DNA of 64,000 nucleotides from Siphonodentalium dalli (GCA_032622095.1 CP136062.1:135510960-135574959), one strand, 5' to 3'; positions 1-11,639 are shown, counted from the first letter of the stretch. A program made the numbers and translations. Notes: generated by a model from the sequence alone, not told the origin.

Positions 1-283
1 GATTAGCCAGTTCAAGAGTTGCATTAATATTGTGCTGTCTTCTGTAACACAATCAGGCTCTTGCTTAGGTAAAATATTGTAGGTCTTTATGATAACATGC
101 TGTTTACGTGATGGTCATGGTATATATGAACGAAACTGTATGCGTTTTAATGTTTTTCTGTTTACGGTGATTAGAACAAATATCAATATTTTCGACAACT
201 AAGGCCTCACGTGCCTTTAATAGCACTTTGAATGTGCAAATGATTTACGCTGTTTAAATAATTTGCACTTAAGTGCAAATGAA
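1..283. other. AT-rich noncoding sequence with a 20 bp perfect palindrome
   Basis: No gene is visible here. Positions 261-280 are a perfect palindrome centred on CTTAAG (ATTTGCACTT then its complement). It lies four bases before the first inverted-repeat element. CTTAAG-centred words of the same kind recur at 40.09-40.40 kb and 42.07-42.15 kb, so this is probably a repeat fragment and not a regulatory site. Confidence 0.5.
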
Positions 284-548
284 CAGGTCATGGTGAACCA
301 ACGATCGACCTTTATTAGACTAATCGCTATAGAATAGACCGATTGGTCATTCATCATATGCAGGCATTGGGGATAAGTCGAGTCACTCTGAACTGTTCTA
401 TATTGGTAATTATATTACATCCAATACTTAAAAAGAGATAATTATAATTTCTGTTGAAAGACACGGAATAATTATTTAGTGAATATATTCAATATAAAGA
501 TAGACTGATCAGTTTTATACAGATCAACCAGTGGTTCACCGAGACCTG
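284..548. mobile_element. Small inverted-repeat element, copy A
   Basis: The left end reads CAGGTCATGGTGAACCA and the right end is the complement of CAGGTCTCGGTGAACCA, so the element is bounded by similar inverted ends over about 17 bases. Its inside (GACCTTTATTAGACTAATCG, then AGTCACTCTGAACTGTTC) is repeated in copy B 315 bases downstream. It has no coding capacity, and I could not define a target-site duplication. It is best described as a non-autonomous DNA transposon (MITE). Confidence 0.65.
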
Positions 549-598
549 CATATGATTGTTGAGCTTCGGTACATTCAATGCGATTATTAATAAACATG

Positions 599-927
599 CA
601 GGTCTGGGTGAACCACCAATAGATCTTTATTTAGACTAATCGATCTAATATAGACTGGTCTTACACCACCTAGATGCATCTGAGATAAGGGGAGTCACAC
701 TAAACTGTTCCATGATATCGTTCAACTTGGTAACTACTTAAAAACATTTGGATTTCTTTTGAGAGAATGAGAATATAAATAAACGTTTAAAAATCTTCAA
801 ACAAACACCATTTAAATATTCAAGAATTGGAGAAAGCACCTCTCGGCTACTGACAGTGACTGACTCGGCATGTCAGTGTCAGCCATGTTTTATTGGATTT
901 CGATCAATTGGTGTTCACCCAGACCTG
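599..927. mobile_element. Small inverted-repeat element, copy B
   Basis: This is the second copy of the element at 284-548, in the same orientation. The left end is CAGGTCTGGGTGAACCAC and the right end is the complement of CAGGTCTGGGTGAACACC, a better terminal match than copy A. Shared inside blocks include TTTAGACTAATCGATCT and GGGGAGTCACACTAAACTG. The region from about 780 to 890 has no obvious partner in copy A, so the copies differ by insertion or divergence. Confidence 0.65.
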
Positions 928-1779
928 ATATTTAAATGTGAATTTGGGCTCCCTTTCCCATACAATTAAGACACAAACTTACGCAACCTTCCAAGTCTGC
1001 ATGGGGTTGACATCAGCCGATATACTGCAACGTATTCATCCATCAGTTCATGCCAATAATGGAAACTTGTTTGTGACTCGTCTTCCATTCCAGATCATTC
1101 CAAGTTTAACCTGCTGGCTGCTGTCAACTGTCTAGGATTACTTGAGTACCGGTACGATTAAACGGACACTGACCGTGGAATGTCGCATTTCCATATCACA
1201 TAAGCGTTGCTAGTATAATTTCTGCAATATATGCTGTCTTTGTGGTGCGAATTTCTCACAACAAACGTCGTTAACTTGGGAAGTAACAAATGCGGAAGTT
1301 ACAATTTATGGGTTTTCCCCAACCCGGAGGTAAACAAATCAGACAGTGCTTAAAGTCACGCAGTCGGAGGACATCGCGTGGCGAGGGGACTGAACTCTGT
1401 TTTGCAACTTGCGATCGACGTACCACCGGTCATCTGAGTACTATCCCTTTAAATGATCATAAACACAAAAATTGCATCGCCGACCCCGTAGTGTTCATGT
1501 GGACAAATAGAGGACAACGAACATTACCTCGTGATCTGCGATAGATATACATCCGAAAGGAATTCACTTCGCCCGTCATTAAATGATACCTGTAACTTGA
1601 CAACCCATAAGCTTCTTTGTGGATCCCCTGATTTAACACCAGAAACCAATGTCAAAATGATCAGAGAAGTACAGAAATACATCTCCAGGACAATGCGTTT
1701 CGCCAACGAAATTTGTACATCGCCACGGTATATATGATCCAATATTATCAGAATAATGAGAACCATGAATATAGACATT
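928..1779. other. Noncoding stretch with a conserved 36 bp word
   Basis: Open frames here (up to 125 codons, on both strands and overlapping) have no recognisable domain and no convincing splice sites. Positions 1376-1411, with core GCGAGGGGACTGAACTCT, are nearly identical to the reverse complement of 9974-10010. The rest of both neighbourhoods is not alike. The segment is somewhat richer in GC than its surroundings. Confidence 0.45.
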
Positions 1780-2160
1780 GAACACAGCGCGCAATCGCGC
1801 ATCTTAATTGAGAATTTATTATCGAATGAGATGCGGATTGCACACGGATATATTTCGTGAGAGCGTAGCCCGAGCGAAATGTAAATATGCCCCGTCCGCA
1901 ACGAACTCGATAAAAGATTCGAGATTATGATGCAAGTTGTGTTCTGAATGTAACACGGTTGTGTCAGATACGTTCAATCCATGACTGTCACTGTCATTGA
2001 TACTATAGCTATCTTTATTATGATTTAAGTCTTATGAATAACCAGTAATGGTCGGACCGGGCGACAACGTCAACAATAATATACATATAAGGTATACAAT
2101 AATATGTATTCAATGACTGGGATTCTGTTGAATACATGTGCCTCACGTCAATGGATGTGT
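1780..2160 (-). repeat. Dispersed repeat of about 380 bp, inverted copy
   Basis: The reverse complement of this segment aligns along its whole length with 51453-51860. Shared blocks include TGACGTGAGGCACAT, CATTACTGGTTATTCAT, GAACACAACTTGCATCATAA and TTAAGATGCGCG, in the same order. Divergence is moderate, with several indels. No coding capacity or terminal repeats were recognised. It is probably an old interspersed repeat. Confidence 0.75.
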
Positions 2161-3974
2161 ACTAAATAGCAATAACTCGCGCGAATATCAATACCGTTCA
2201 GTACGTTGGTGCGAGGTCACTGAGTCATTCAAAAACCCTAAAAACTAATTATAAATGTGAGAACCCATATGACTACTCTATAACCCCTTCCTTTCTTTTT
2301 CTTAACTCAGACTTATACCGTATTATCATTATCATTACTGACGCCATATCTCTTCCCATCAATATTTTTAGCAGAAACAACACCCACAAGTCTATGAAAC
2401 TCATTCGAACGTGATGCGTTATCATTGTTTCCATAAAAAATAGAATCAAAGGACCCACTTATATGTCTCACGTATATGTATATTTAACAGATAATGTATT
2501 AATAACATGTTCATGAAAAGAAGTGAAAAGAAATCTATTGGACATGTTTGCGACTCAAAATACTATTCTACATCTCTGTGCCAATACAGAAAACCCAGGG
2601 AAGAGATACACCATAACTATCTATACCTATAGCCAGCATATTTCTTCCTTCTGTTATATACACAGTTAAACAGTGCCATAACATGAGGTCATTGGCCCAT
2701 CGCGAGAGCAGTATGCAGCTACACGAAACGACGGTCATATCTGAATTTAAATGGTATATCTTACGAGATATAACGCAGACCATCACTCTCTCAATAGGTG
2801 GGATGGATATAAACTGTTTTCCGGAAACGACTCACATAAGCCCACAATTTCTATTGTTGTATTATTCATGGAATAAAAACTGTTTAAACTAATTGTGTGT
2901 TGAGAATCAGAAACCCACCATAGCTATAGTAAAATGGCATACTAAGATGAACAGATGCATAGTACGTCCTTGAGTTGCAACATATCTTTGCGAGGGGAAG
3001 CAATAATGTTAAAAGTGACTCTTCGTGCGTTGACCCAACACATATTATAACTCTGAATGAAAAGAATCATGTGTTGTGCATCACTCTGTCGGATTCTGGC
3101 AAATAGTACCCTAAACAACCTCACTATTTGCAAATCGAGCCAACTGGATGATCATATCGACCTGCAATCAAGCCCCATAATTATGTTACGCATATACAGA
3201 TGAGAAAGAGAATATGTCATGTATAATTATATACTATATTCAATAGACTAACATGTTGTGTAAAGTCTAGACTGAAAAACCTCATTCTCTGGTGGTGCGT
3301 GGAAGTGTTGTATGGAAATCCGACTGTAGTGTGACATATTAGTCAAATAAATTTACACCTGCGTATATTAAGCTGACCAATTGTGATACTACTCTGTCAA
3401 GGTAGCCACATATTATGGTGAATGGTTCATGCTCAATACCGTACTATGACCACCGGAATGGTATATCTAGTTGTCAGTTGATTAAATAGCATGTTTAATC
3501 ACAAATTGAGTCACAATTTGCTACCTTTTCGGAACATCAGAAAATAGTTATCAAGTTATGTGAAAAATTGACTTTATTCAAATGTTGGTTGCGATTTTGA
3601 AGGCCATTATTAAGATAGATCAGAACTTCAGAAACAACAAACGCCTCTGATACTAAAGATAGTTATACTTGAAAACATGATTAAAATTCAAACAGTGAAT
3701 TTTAGCCGATTTCAGTGAATGTCAAGTTTCTAAGAGACGATAATATTCGTAATGTAAGCGATTACGATAGTCACAATTTACCACGGTGCATCTGAAATAT
3801 AAAATGTATACAGAGTAAATTAGTCAATACCATTCATCAACTACAACTTGTAAGCTAATGCAGTGCATCACTTGAGCAATATATCTACAATTTTCCATAT
3901 TTTGGCCGCCAATTTAGTGGCCATTTTGAGCCAAAATGATAACGTTGGTTCTATTGGGGTGAATATAATAGTCA
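2161..3974. other. Unassigned noncoding DNA
   Basis: The segment contains only short overlapping frames on both strands without domain signatures. I saw no repeat partner, RNA gene or splice-supported exon. Confidence 0.4.
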
Positions 3975-3999
3975 GGGAGCCTGCTGTGTTCTATTTGCA

Positions 4000-4450
4000 T
4001 AATCACGAACGAAAGGTTTGATGCCCCAGATTTATTACACCCCAGGAACGTTTAAAGAAATCCTATTTCTTAAGTTCCGCATTCCTGGCGTTTAGGGGCC
4101 AAAGACCCCACAAAACCCCAAAAAATGACTTCTATTTGCACTTTTGAGTACAAAGCTGATTTTTGTATTAATAGTGCTCCAGCAATTACTGATCAACAAT
4201 ACACAATTTCTGAAACAAAATTTCCTGGCGTTTTCATTTCAGAAGGGGGGTTTTGAAAGTACCCCCAAAACCCCAAAAATGACTTCTATTTGCACTGTCG
4301 AGTACAAAGCTGATTTCATATTCCCTGGCGTTTTCATTTCAGAATGGGTTTTTTTTAAAGTACCCCCAAAAACCCGAAAATTTACTTTTATTTGCACAAA
4401 AAACTGATTTTTTTCCTCAATAATTATCCTGCTATCGCTGGTCATAAAAA
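4000..4450 (+). repeat. Left terminal arm of the foldback, with tandem sub-repeats
   Basis: At least three diverged sub-repeats begin near 4085, 4220 and 4327. Each runs from CCTGGCGTTT through a run of C/A (CCCCAAAACCCC) to TTTGCACT and GAGTACAAAGCTGATTT. The matching arm at 9005-9440 has sub-repeats in the opposite direction. Confidence 0.7.
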
Positions 4451-5452
4451 CCTCGTTTAAGAAACGAGATTCCGTGTGTTTTCATTTAAGAAGCACAGGT
4501 GACCACTCTCCAGAACAAAAATTGACCCTACCCCAATAATACTTAATTATATAGGAGTAAATATAATGGGGTGGGTAATTTTTGTTCTGGGGATCTGTGT
4601 TAAGGAGATGGTGGGTTTGAATGAAGTACCCAACCAAAACCCGAACAAAAAGTTTTATTTGCACTGGCGTACGCACAGATGATATTTTGTTCTTAATACT
4701 ATCTCTACTATCATCATTGTTCACAGACCAAATGGTAAAAAAAACGAAATCACCCGGCGAATTCATTAAAAATGGTGTAGACAATTATGATATAATAAAA
4801 TGTTATCGGAATTTCGTTGTAGAAGCCCTGTAGCTAAGACATGTATGATTCTTGGTCAGAATCAATGATGCAGTAACACCTGGCATTTCATATTCCCATA
4901 TAAGCGATAAAACAATGGAAAATATACAATATGTAATTGTTTTTGGCAATTTTTTCGGTGCAGAATCGGGGGAAACAACATTTTCAAAATCCGCTTTGGG
5001 GGAAATTTTATTGAGTTCTTTGAAAAAAAAGTCCTATTTACGTGTATGGCTTTATTGTTAGATATTTCGTTCCTTGTGGGATTATTAATAAATTATTATT
5101 GTTGTCATTACAAATCCAAAATAGCGGACAGAATGGTGCCCGGAAGTGGTCAAATTGTGCAAATTTAGCTACATTTTACCAGATAATTTCCATTTTTTAC
5201 AGTTTTTTTAAAGAAAAAAAATATACCATGCTAAATCGATATCTGATAATAATGAACCATATCACGAGGATTTGGCCCTTCAGTGTCCATAAAATTAAAA
5301 TAGATTAAAAACACAGTTTCGAACGAGGGCGTCAATATCGAAAATAGGGACAAAATGGCGACCGGCAGCAGTAAAATTGGGCAAGTTTGGCTAAAGTTCA
5401 CGAGGCTGTTTCTATGGCATCGAAATAAAAAAAAATATATATTTTCATTGAC
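4451..5452. other. Left inner spacer of the foldback element
   Basis: This noncoding spacer holds a small hairpin (about 4510-4600, CCAGAACAAAAATT versus AATTTTTGTTCTGG). It also holds two diverged blocks with the pattern ACAAAATGG..CCGG.AG (near 5130 and 5350) that resemble, inverted, the block around 8540 in the right half. This suggests the two halves were once more symmetrical. Confidence 0.45.
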
Positions 5453-5456
5453 TTAA

Positions 5457-5926
5457 AGGTATTCAATCCGACCAGAGGGTCCTATATTACTATTTCTTTG
5501 GCTTTGGGGGTAAACAATAATTGATTCGAGTCGAGGAACCTACCAATCAATGCTCAGGGTGATCAGATATCGATATTTGAAGTTTCGTTATTTCTATTCT
5601 TTCTGTCCCAGAACACAGTCAAAATTGCGTTATTATTACCACTTGATTTTAGAGTTATCCATCCTTGTCTGTTTGAATAGTGTTTTGGTGTACACATCTC
5701 GAGCAGATTACGAAGTTAAGGGCAATTATTAGTACTCATCTCGAGAAAATAACAAATTTCAAAAATCAATATCTAATAACTCTGAGCTTTGTTTGATGGG
5801 TTCCTCGACTCGAATCAAATATTTTTTAACCCCAAAGCCAAAGAAATAGTAATATAGGACCCTCTGATCGGATTGTTGTTGTTGGAATCTGTTGAGATGG
5901 GGACCCTCTGATCGGATTGAGTACCT
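5457..5926. mobile_element. TTAA-flanked foldback MITE (family F3) nested in the large foldback
   Basis: TTAA lies directly outside each end (5453-5456 and 5927-5930), and the ends are inverted: AGGTATTCAATCCGACCAGA against AGGTACTCAATCCGATCAGA. The inverted arms extend inward about 140 bases through CTTTGGCTTTGGGG, TTGATTCGAGTCGAGGAACC and the GATCAGATATCGATA-like block. The right terminal segment is duplicated near its end (GACCCTCTGATCGGATTG occurs twice, near 5859 and 5901). A second copy lies at 13636-14064. TTAA duplication is characteristic of piggyBac-type transposition, so a piggyBac-like origin is inferred. Confidence 0.75.
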
Positions 5927-5974
5927 TTAAATTGTAACTAAATCTTCTCATATAATTTATAGCAATAGTCCTAT

Positions 5975-6604
5975 ATGCCATGCGATGAGTGTCAAAAGCC
6001 ACCAAACTTGTATCCAAACATATCCAATGAGTGTCCAAAACCACTTAACGAGTGTCCCAAGACATCTAAGGAACTTAAGTACACACATCGGGGATCTCAA
6101 ACAACCATCTTAATTAATATAGTATACCAAACAAACACAGTCCATAGAACGGGCATCCCCAATTGCCAACCAGTGTCCCGAACCACACAATACGCACCCC
6201 AATCGACCCAACTAGTGTCGCAAACCATCCAAATGGTGTCCAAACACGCCCTAATGAGTAATCCGAACCATCCAACGATTGACAACATGTATCATCCAGA
6301 GAATGTCCCAAATCATGCACCTGGTGTCCCAAACCTCACAACGAGCATCTCAAACCATCAATTGAGAACACTACACCATCCCATGTGTGTTCAATAAAAC
6401 AAATCAATGAGTGTCCATACCCATCCAATGGCCGTCACAAGCAACATGATGATTGTCTCAAACCACCAGGACCAAGAGTGTCTAAAAACATCCGCCTGGT
6501 GTCTAATACCACCCGGTGCAGAATGTGCCACACCATCCAATGATTGTCCCAACTATTATACAAAATCGTCCATCGAATATCTCAAACAACCCAGCGAGTG
6601 TCTC
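5975..6604 (-). repeat. 21 bp minisatellite, left array
   Basis: The segment consists of degenerate 21 bp units of the form GTGTCCCAAACCATCCAATGA in tandem. Because the unit is a multiple of three, a spurious open frame of about 140 codons runs through it, reading as degenerate heptads rich in Pro, Asn, His and Ser. This is a property of the repeat and not evidence of a protein. Units are heavily diverged. Confidence 0.8.
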
Positions 6605-8340
6605 TTGGTTTATAAGCCCATTGGACGGTTTGGAACACTCATTTGATGGTATTAACCCTTTAATGACTGTTGCTTCTTGAATTTTTGCGAAAATCCTGTG
6701 CCATAGGGCGATGTATATAAGAAAATGCATTGGCCTAACAATACTTACCTTGGCCATGTGAGCCACGGAATTATCATAACATATGCAAGAATCCATATGG
6801 GGGACTCGCATATTTGGGAGAATGCATGGCACGGGATCATTAATGCTGTATCAGCACATCACCCATCATGAAAGGGTTAAATACTCAGTGGAGGGTTTTG
6901 TACACTTGTTTGGATGTATTGAGATGCAAGTTAGTAGATGGTTTGTGACACCATTTGGATGGATTGGGAACTCAATGGCTGGTTTGTGATACTAGTTTTA
7001 TGGTTTGGGTCACTCGCTGTGTGGTTTGTGACACCCATTGCATGGTTTGAGACAGACACCAGTTGTGTTGTTTTGGACACTCGACGTGGATATGGGACAC
7101 ACGTGTGGTTGAATGGGACACTAATTTGTCGATTTGTTCAATGATTGGGCCATTGAATGGATTGAGACGACTTTTGGTGGTTTGAGGCACCTGTTATATG
7201 ATATATAGGACTCTCACCAGATGACGCGGGACTCTGGTTGTGAGGTATTGTGTGCATATTAGACACTATTTTCCTTTCGAACACTCGCTGGATGGTTTGG
7301 GACACTCATTGTGTGGTTTGGGGCAATCATTGGATGGATTGACCCACTCGTATGATTTGGAGCACTCGTTCGATGGTTAGGGACGTTCATTTTTGGTAGT
7401 TTGGGTCCAAACCTATGTGGTTAGGAACACCAGTTGCATTGTTTGGGGCACTACCACGCACTGTGGTTTGGAACACTCGTTGCAGGGTTGTGATCGGGTG
7501 AATTGAGACACTCCATGGATGGCTTGTGATACTCATTGTGTGGGTTAGGACACCAGATGCATGGTTTGGAGGACTATCTGTGCATGTCGGAAATCCGGTG
7601 CACATGGTATGGGGCACTACTTAATTGTTTGCGCCACCCATTTGAAAGTTTGAGACACCAATTGGGTGGTTTTGGACACTAGATGTGCATATGAGACACA
7701 CGAATGATGGAAGGAGACACTCATTTGTCGACTGGTTCACTGATTGGGCCGTTGAATGGATTGAGACGAAAGTTGGTGGTTTGGGACACCCGTTGTATGA
7801 CATAGGACTATCATCGGATGGCCTGGGGCACTAGTTTTTGGTACATATGGGACACTTTTTCCTTTCGAACACCCGCTGGATTGTTTGGGACACTCATTTG
7901 GTGGTTTGGGGCAATCATTGGATGGTAGGTTGGAACAAAACCTGTGTAGTTTGAAACGTCAGTTGAGTTGTTTGGGACACTACCATGCGCTGTGGTTTCC
8001 AACAATCGTTGCAGGGTTACGGCAATAATCGGGGTAATTTAGATGGCTTGTGACACTCATTGTGTGGGCTTGGACACCAGATACATGGCTCGGGGACCAT
8101 CTGTGTGGGTTGGGAACCAGTTGCATATGGTTTGGGGCACTACTTGGTGGTTTGGGAAACTCGTTGGGTGGATTATTTATCATACTTTACTCGGACAATA
8201 TTTGAATTTGGGGCACCAGACTTGGTTTTGGATACTAGGTAGGTGACTCAGTATATTGTTTGGTACACTCGTTTGATGTATTCTGAAACTAGTTGGTGGC
8301 TTTAGAAACTTGCATGATGGCATATATACCACTACTTATT
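6605..8340 (+). repeat. 21 bp minisatellite, right array in opposite direction, with a higher-order repeat
   Basis: Units have the form TGGTTTGGGACACTCATTGGA, the complement of the left-array unit. The direction changes near 6605. Within the array a block of roughly 525-600 bases is duplicated. Shared landmarks are TTTTGGACACT near 7069 and 7669, TTCCTTTCGAACAC near 7270 and 7857, and GGGGCACTACTT near 7610 and 8135. This is higher-order repeat structure like that of satellite DNA. One MITE interrupts it at 6656-6876. Confidence 0.8.
6656..6876. mobile_element. TTAA MITE (family F1) inserted near the foldback axis
   Basis: The element is flanked by TTAA at 6652-6655 and 6877-6880. The ends are CCCTTTAATGACTG and the complement of CCCTTTCATGATGG. 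The inside has the family's internal palindromic blocks (AAGAAAATGCATTGGC, then ACTCGCATATTTGGGAGAAT). Six related copies occur in this window. It lies about 45 bases from the point where the minisatellite reverses. Confidence 0.8.
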
Positions 8341-9004
8341 GGCTTTATATTTATTCGATATTTGAAGATTTAGTTTAAAAAGTTAGAAATTAAAAAAGCA
8401 CCTTAATTGTTGACTTCCGATTTCCATTTTCGTCGTCATTTTTTAAAACTCGGGTTATGACATACTATTATCGGATTAGGATTGGACATCATGTATGGTG
8501 GCGCAACTGGCACCTATAGTGAAATGCTCTTTTTGTTACTTCCGGTTGCCATTTTGGATTTTTCAGTCAAATTATGCATGAAATGACAGGTATATGCCAT
8601 GGAATCAAGAACAATGGGTTTTTGTTGTAAATGTATGTAGTGAGTGGGATATACTCCCAGAAATGGCCGCCATATTGCCTGGACCATACACTGTCACCTT
8701 TTATCGTCGAAATAGTTTGAGCAGACATCCTTACGAAAAATGAATGAAGTTTAATCCTGGTGGGGGGGGGGTGTGCACGTTTGACCGACCTGGTTCCCGG
8801 ACTAAAATTTCAATTTTCATTTTCTTACATGTTTTTCTGCATTTTTTTTACCTAAAAAATAACGAATTATCCTCCCTGAAACGCGCGGAACTTTGGGCTG
8901 TTTGGTCATATTCAGCAGTTGAGGAACTTTTGTGGTCAGTAGATGTGTATATTTATATAAATTTATTCCTGATTCACCTTAAAATTGTGCTTTGTATTCG
9001 ACAG
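8341..9004. other. Right inner spacer of the foldback element
   Basis: This AT-rich noncoding spacer includes a run of nine G (8761-8770 region) and a GTTGCCATTTTGGA block near 8540 that resembles the complement of left-half blocks. No gene is seen. Confidence 0.4.
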
Positions 9005-9485
9005 TATGTGAAAATAAAAGTAAATTTTCGGGGGTTTTGGGGTACATTCAAAAACCCCTTCTGAAATGAAAACGCCAGGGAATTTTTCAGAAATTGTGTA
9101 TCATCGATCAGTGATGATTAGAGCACTATTAATACAAAAACCAGCTTTGTACTCAAAAGTACAAATAGAAGTAATTTTTTGGGGTTTTGTGGGTACTATC
9201 AGAAACCCCCTTCTGAAATGAAAACGCCAGGAAATTTCGTTTAAGAAATTGTGTATTATTGGTCAGTGATTGCTGGAGCACTATTAATATAAAAATCAGC
9301 TTTGTACTCAAAAGTGCAAATAGAAGTAATTTTTGGGGGGGTTGTGGGGTCTTTGGCCCATAAACGCCAGGAATGCGGAACTAAAGAAATCGGATTTCTT
9401 TAAACGTTCCTGGGGTGGAACAAATCTGGGGCATCAAACCTTTCGTACGCGATTGTGAAAATATAACCCAGCAGGCTCTCGGATT
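9005..9485 (-). repeat. Right terminal arm of the foldback
   Basis: This is the inverted counterpart of 3975-4400, in the same order read backwards. GAAATGAAAACGCCAGG recurs at about 9063 and 9216, and GTACTCAAAAGTRCAAATAG at about 9151 and 9306. The outermost recognisable match is CAGCAGGCTC at about 9468-9478. Confidence 0.7.
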
Positions 9486-10268
9486 ATAATGTTGATAGAT
9501 AATGGTATGCATCACTTGCGTCGGCCAGTTCTGCTCATTTCTTGTTGAAATATGACTAGAATCCGAGTTTTTATTAAATTTTATACCGCGTACAATAACA
9601 ATTACCTTTTGAGGAATCGAACATGCTGGGGCTCAAAGGATGACATAATTCATTGCTCCAGCGATCAGGTAACATGAAACAAAACAATAAAGCCACAATT
9701 CTCCACCGGTTCCAAACAGCAGAAACTGATCTACAAAATATTCGTGAAAATAGTCAAATTTCAAGCTCCGGCGGCCTTTTTGGTGGCCATCTTGGACGAA
9801 AAGTCCAATTTCCTCTAAAACTATGGCACTATGTTTTGGCTTCACAAAAATATATATTGGAATACATTTGACAACATTTTATCTCTATAATTTCTCGGAT
9901 CAAAGTGTCTTGGTGCCTCATCTAAAAACGGTGACTATGTTTAACGCCATCCTGTCTCCAGGTTGTCTACCGTCAAGCTGCAAAATAGAGTTCAGTCCCC
10001 TCGCTACGCTATGTCTGACCGTAGCCGGCAACTGTATTTTCTTAATTAAATCTAACAGTTTGTATTGAAGTGTTTTGTCAGTTACAATTCATTGTGGCTT
10101 GATCTAGACGATTTTCAAATGAATATGATCAGTTCAGTTTCTCAGAATAATGCAGAATGAATTGTAACCTACAAAAGTTTCAAATAACTGTTCGATTTCT
10201 TCACATTATGTGTAGGTGCTGGCAGCGGTAAGTCACGCGTAGAGACTAAACTCTGCATGGAGGGGGGT
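9486..10268. other. Unassigned noncoding DNA between elements
   Basis: No supported gene. It includes the second copy of the 36 bp conserved word (9974-10010, complement of 1376-1411). The short frames show no domain or splice support. Confidence 0.4.
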
Positions 10269-10630
10269 CAGGGGCGCCGGAAGCATCCAAGGGCAGGGGG
10301 GGGCAGAGCATACAAAAAGGGCACTCTTCCGCAAAAAAAGGGCATTTTCTCCACAAACTCGGGAAAATAACCATAAATTCATTGTGGCAAAATCCCTATT
10401 TTAATGGTATTTGTCGGTTTTTTATGATAAAATTGACAAAAAAATAATATTCCTTGTGAAATTGGTGGTATTTGGACCAATAATGTCACATTTTGCTATA
10501 AAAACACGAGATTAAACACACAAACAGCATTTTCTGTCTCCAGAAAAAGGGCAAGTCCTACCCCCGCTCGCCCCCCCCCCCCCCTTGGTCAGCTGCCCCC
10601 TCTGCCCCCCCCCCTCTTCCGGCGCCCCTG
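10269..10630 (-). mobile_element. hAT-like MITE with CAGGGGCGCCGG ends
   Basis: The inverted ends are CAGGGGCGCCGGAAG on both sides. The inside is a C- or G-rich run followed by AAAAAGGGC blocks. The copy is 362 bases long and matches, in opposite orientation, the element at 21994-22695 once that copy's nested insertion is removed. It retains the uninterrupted TTAA (10512-10515) at the position where the other copy was hit. The flanks are G-runs (aggggggt and tggggggg) and do not show a clean 8 bp duplication here. Confidence 0.8.
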
Positions 10631-11589
10631 TGGGGGGGGGGTTTGCGTGCCAGTGCGCGGCCACTTTTTATGTTGGAATTGCTCAACGCGTCTTCAAATC
10701 GTCACCAGCCATTAGTTGTGTGTTATACAGTCTAAGAAAGACAACTCTACTAGTAGTTCGATTTTTTCTGACAAATATAGTGTTATCTCTCTTTTCGTAT
10801 ACTGGCTCAAACGCCTTAAAGGGATAGTGTGCGGTCATTGTGTTAATTGTCCATTAACAGAATTATATTTGTTTGGTATTTGAAATTCCATTTTATATGT
10901 AGATTTGGCTTTTTAAAACATTTTTCCTGTGATACAAAGTCAGTGCTGTTAAATTAGATTTTGTTTGTAGCTTTTTAGCTGTAGTATAGATCTTGAACAC
11001 TGAATTATTTAATTTATTATGCATGAATACATTGAAACACTCAGCTGGGTGATAGCAATTGAATGGAGAATAATCTTGCTCAAAGCAGTTATTTTCATAA
11101 ACACATTGATATCAAAATTGGCAGTACGCAACGCCATCTTTATATTATGTGAATTTAATGAAGTGACTATATTTAGACACCCGGTTGTGTTTCAGAAATC
11201 GTGCTGCGGTCGGTGACTCGGAATGGTTGGAATTTGATAATCAATTGTTCGGTTAAATGCTACATTTTTATCAGTGGGTAAAATGTCTGGGTACTCACTA
11301 GCTTAACAGCTTGATTCACTGAAATAAGCACGCAATAATGTCTTTAACAATGGTTGCTTCTTTAACAATGGTTGCCCTGCATGCTGCAATAAAACGACTG
11401 GAATAGTAATCAATAGCTCATGCAGCCATGCATATTAAAGTTTTAATTAAGATATTTATATACTTCCTGTAGATAATGGAAGGTCTTGAGTCATTCGTAT
11501 TTGTCAAGAAACCTAGAAAATAAAATTTGATAGAAATAACACCACCTTCTCTCAACAGCTTTACTATCAATCCGCATATCCAGCAAGGC
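10631..11589. other. Unassigned AT-rich DNA
   Basis: No supported gene or repeat. There is a local tandem repeat of TTTAACAATGGTTGC near 11342-11370. Frames of 65-80 codons lack domain or splice evidence. Confidence 0.4.
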
Positions 11590-11639
11590 AAGATCATAGT
11601 GTAATATCAGGATCAGTTGACCAGACTTGATAATAATTG

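Larger units (their letters stand above)
3975..9485. mobile_element. Large foldback-like element (5.5 kb) with minisatellite arms
   Basis: The outer roughly 430-480 bases on each side are inverted repeats: 3975-4400 matches the complement of 9005-9485. Examples are AGCCTGCTGTGTTC and GCCCCAGATTTATTACACCC on the left and their complements on the right. Each terminal arm itself contains tandem sub-repeats of about 110-140 bases marked by CCTGGCGTTTTCATTTCAGA and by AAAATGACTTCTATTTGCAC. Inside lie oppositely oriented arrays of a 21 bp unit that switch direction near 6605. Long inverted arms built from tandem repeats are the hallmark of FB/foldback-type elements as a class. No transposase is present. 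The element carries two later insertions (5457-5926, 6656-6876). No target duplication was established. Confidence 0.7.

Noticed and set aside
1524-1901. 125-codon - strand frame
   Set aside because: It overlaps other frames in both directions, enters the dispersed 380 bp repeat, and shows no domain or splice support.
5975-6397. Long + strand open frame (about 140 codons) rich in Pro, Asn and His
   Set aside because: It reads through a 21 bp tandem repeat whose unit is a multiple of three, so the open frame follows from the repeat.
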